This document shows, piece after piece, positions 63,683 to 64,000 of a stretch of DNA of 64,000 nt. This stretch comes from Haliclona indistincta. Taxonomy: Eukaryota > Porifera > Demospongiae > Haplosclerida > Chalinidae. The stretch covers positions 3,267,152 to 3,331,151 of the forward strand of contig OZ024784.1 of NCBI GenBank assembly GCA_964017065.1. The letters are read 5' to 3'. The notes under the pieces were generated by a model. The model did not search any database. It saw only the letters and a list, made by a program, of their open reading frames with translations, and was not told the origin of the DNA. How positions within the stretch are numbered: the first letter of the stretch is position 1; every line of letters begins with the position of its first letter. Made by a program: the position numbers and the translations under genes.

Positions 63683-63877
63683 CTGTATAGCGGGAAATTT
63701 TCGCAGGAGAAAATTTTGGCGAATGCGCGAGATAGAGCATTTCGCGAATAAGATTTTCGTGAATCAGCGCTATTGCCCTATCTTTGTCAAAAAAAAACAA
63801 GACATTCGCAGATAATATTTCGCAAATAGCCTGTAATTCGCGAAAATTTTCTCCTGCGAAAATTTCCCACTATACGG
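63683..63877. mobile_element. MITE-like element with ~42-bp terminal inverted repeats and TA target duplication
   Basis: A 195-bp element. The left end begins CTGTATAGCGGGAAATTTTC; the right end reads CCGTATAGTGGGAAATTTTC on the minus strand. The inverted repeats continue through GCAGGAGAAAATTTT and then GGCGAA or CGCGAA, with about three mismatches overall. TA flanks both sides (63681-63682, 63878-63879), typical of Tc1/mariner-type insertion. The middle is rich in TTCGCGAA-like motifs and has no transposase frame. Confidence 0.85.
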
Positions 63878-64000
63878 TATATTGTTGCTAGGCAACTTGA
63901 TTTTCTACCTTGTTGTCCTTGTATAATTATTAATTTTATGTGCCATTAATGAATGGAGCTGAGTTTTGCAATGATCAGGCATAATTTTGTACAATGTTTT

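Noticed and set aside
63504..63815. Open frame of about 100 codons near the right edge
   Set aside because: Its second half runs into the MITE and the first half has no similarity to any family I know.

Overview
The window is eukaryotic nuclear DNA from a gene-dense, small-intron animal genome. Fourteen protein-coding genes fill almost all of it, on both strands. Most introns I could delimit are about 45-120 bp with GT-AG ends. The gene set includes holozoan/metazoan families: VAV with CH-DH-PH-C1-SH3-SH2-SH3 order, UBR4, spatacsin, TMEM237, an hnRNP H/F-type protein and BiP. A nuclear TilS-type tRNA lysidine synthase is absent from most animals but is expected where mitochondria keep a tRNA-Ile(CAU) for AUA. 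Together with the compactness this points to a sponge, probably a demosponge such as Amphimedon. That assignment is inference, not a database match.

Layout: 1-21945 (-) UBR4, running off the left edge at its C-terminus. 22056-24179 (+) TMEM237. 24252-36720 (-) SPG11/spatacsin, with an intronless ATE1 (+, 30992-32422) nested inside one of its introns. 36850-39189 (-) hnRNP H/F-like RNA-binding protein with a prion-like tail. 39381-40129 (-) EDF1/MBF1. 40446-40984 (+) DNLZ. 41066-42473 (-) RABGGTB. 42520-44210 (+) TilS-like. 44266-46133 (-) PPAN. 46563-48876 (+) HSPA5/BiP. 49435-55645 (-) VAV. 56066-58542 (+) a CARD plus coiled-coil protein. 58777-62956 (+) a FANCA-like gene. The last kilobase is non-coding and holds a small inverted-repeat transposon (63683-63877). 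Many neighbours are divergent pairs separated by 46-430 bp, or convergent pairs with 56-560 bp between stop codons.

Functional themes: ATE1 makes Arg/N-degrons, UBR4 is a UBR-box N-recognin, and BiP with its N-terminal Glu is a known ATE1 substrate in mammals, so three parts of one pathway lie within 49 kb. The BiP promoter carries three evenly spaced CCAAT-N9-CCA ER-stress-type elements and a TATA box. VAV and the CARD-coiled-coil gene share a head-to-head promoter region and belong to families that act in immune-type signalling. Gene spans below run from start to stop codon and include introns. Exon limits were read by eye from splice consensus and homology, so individual boundaries in the large genes are approximate.
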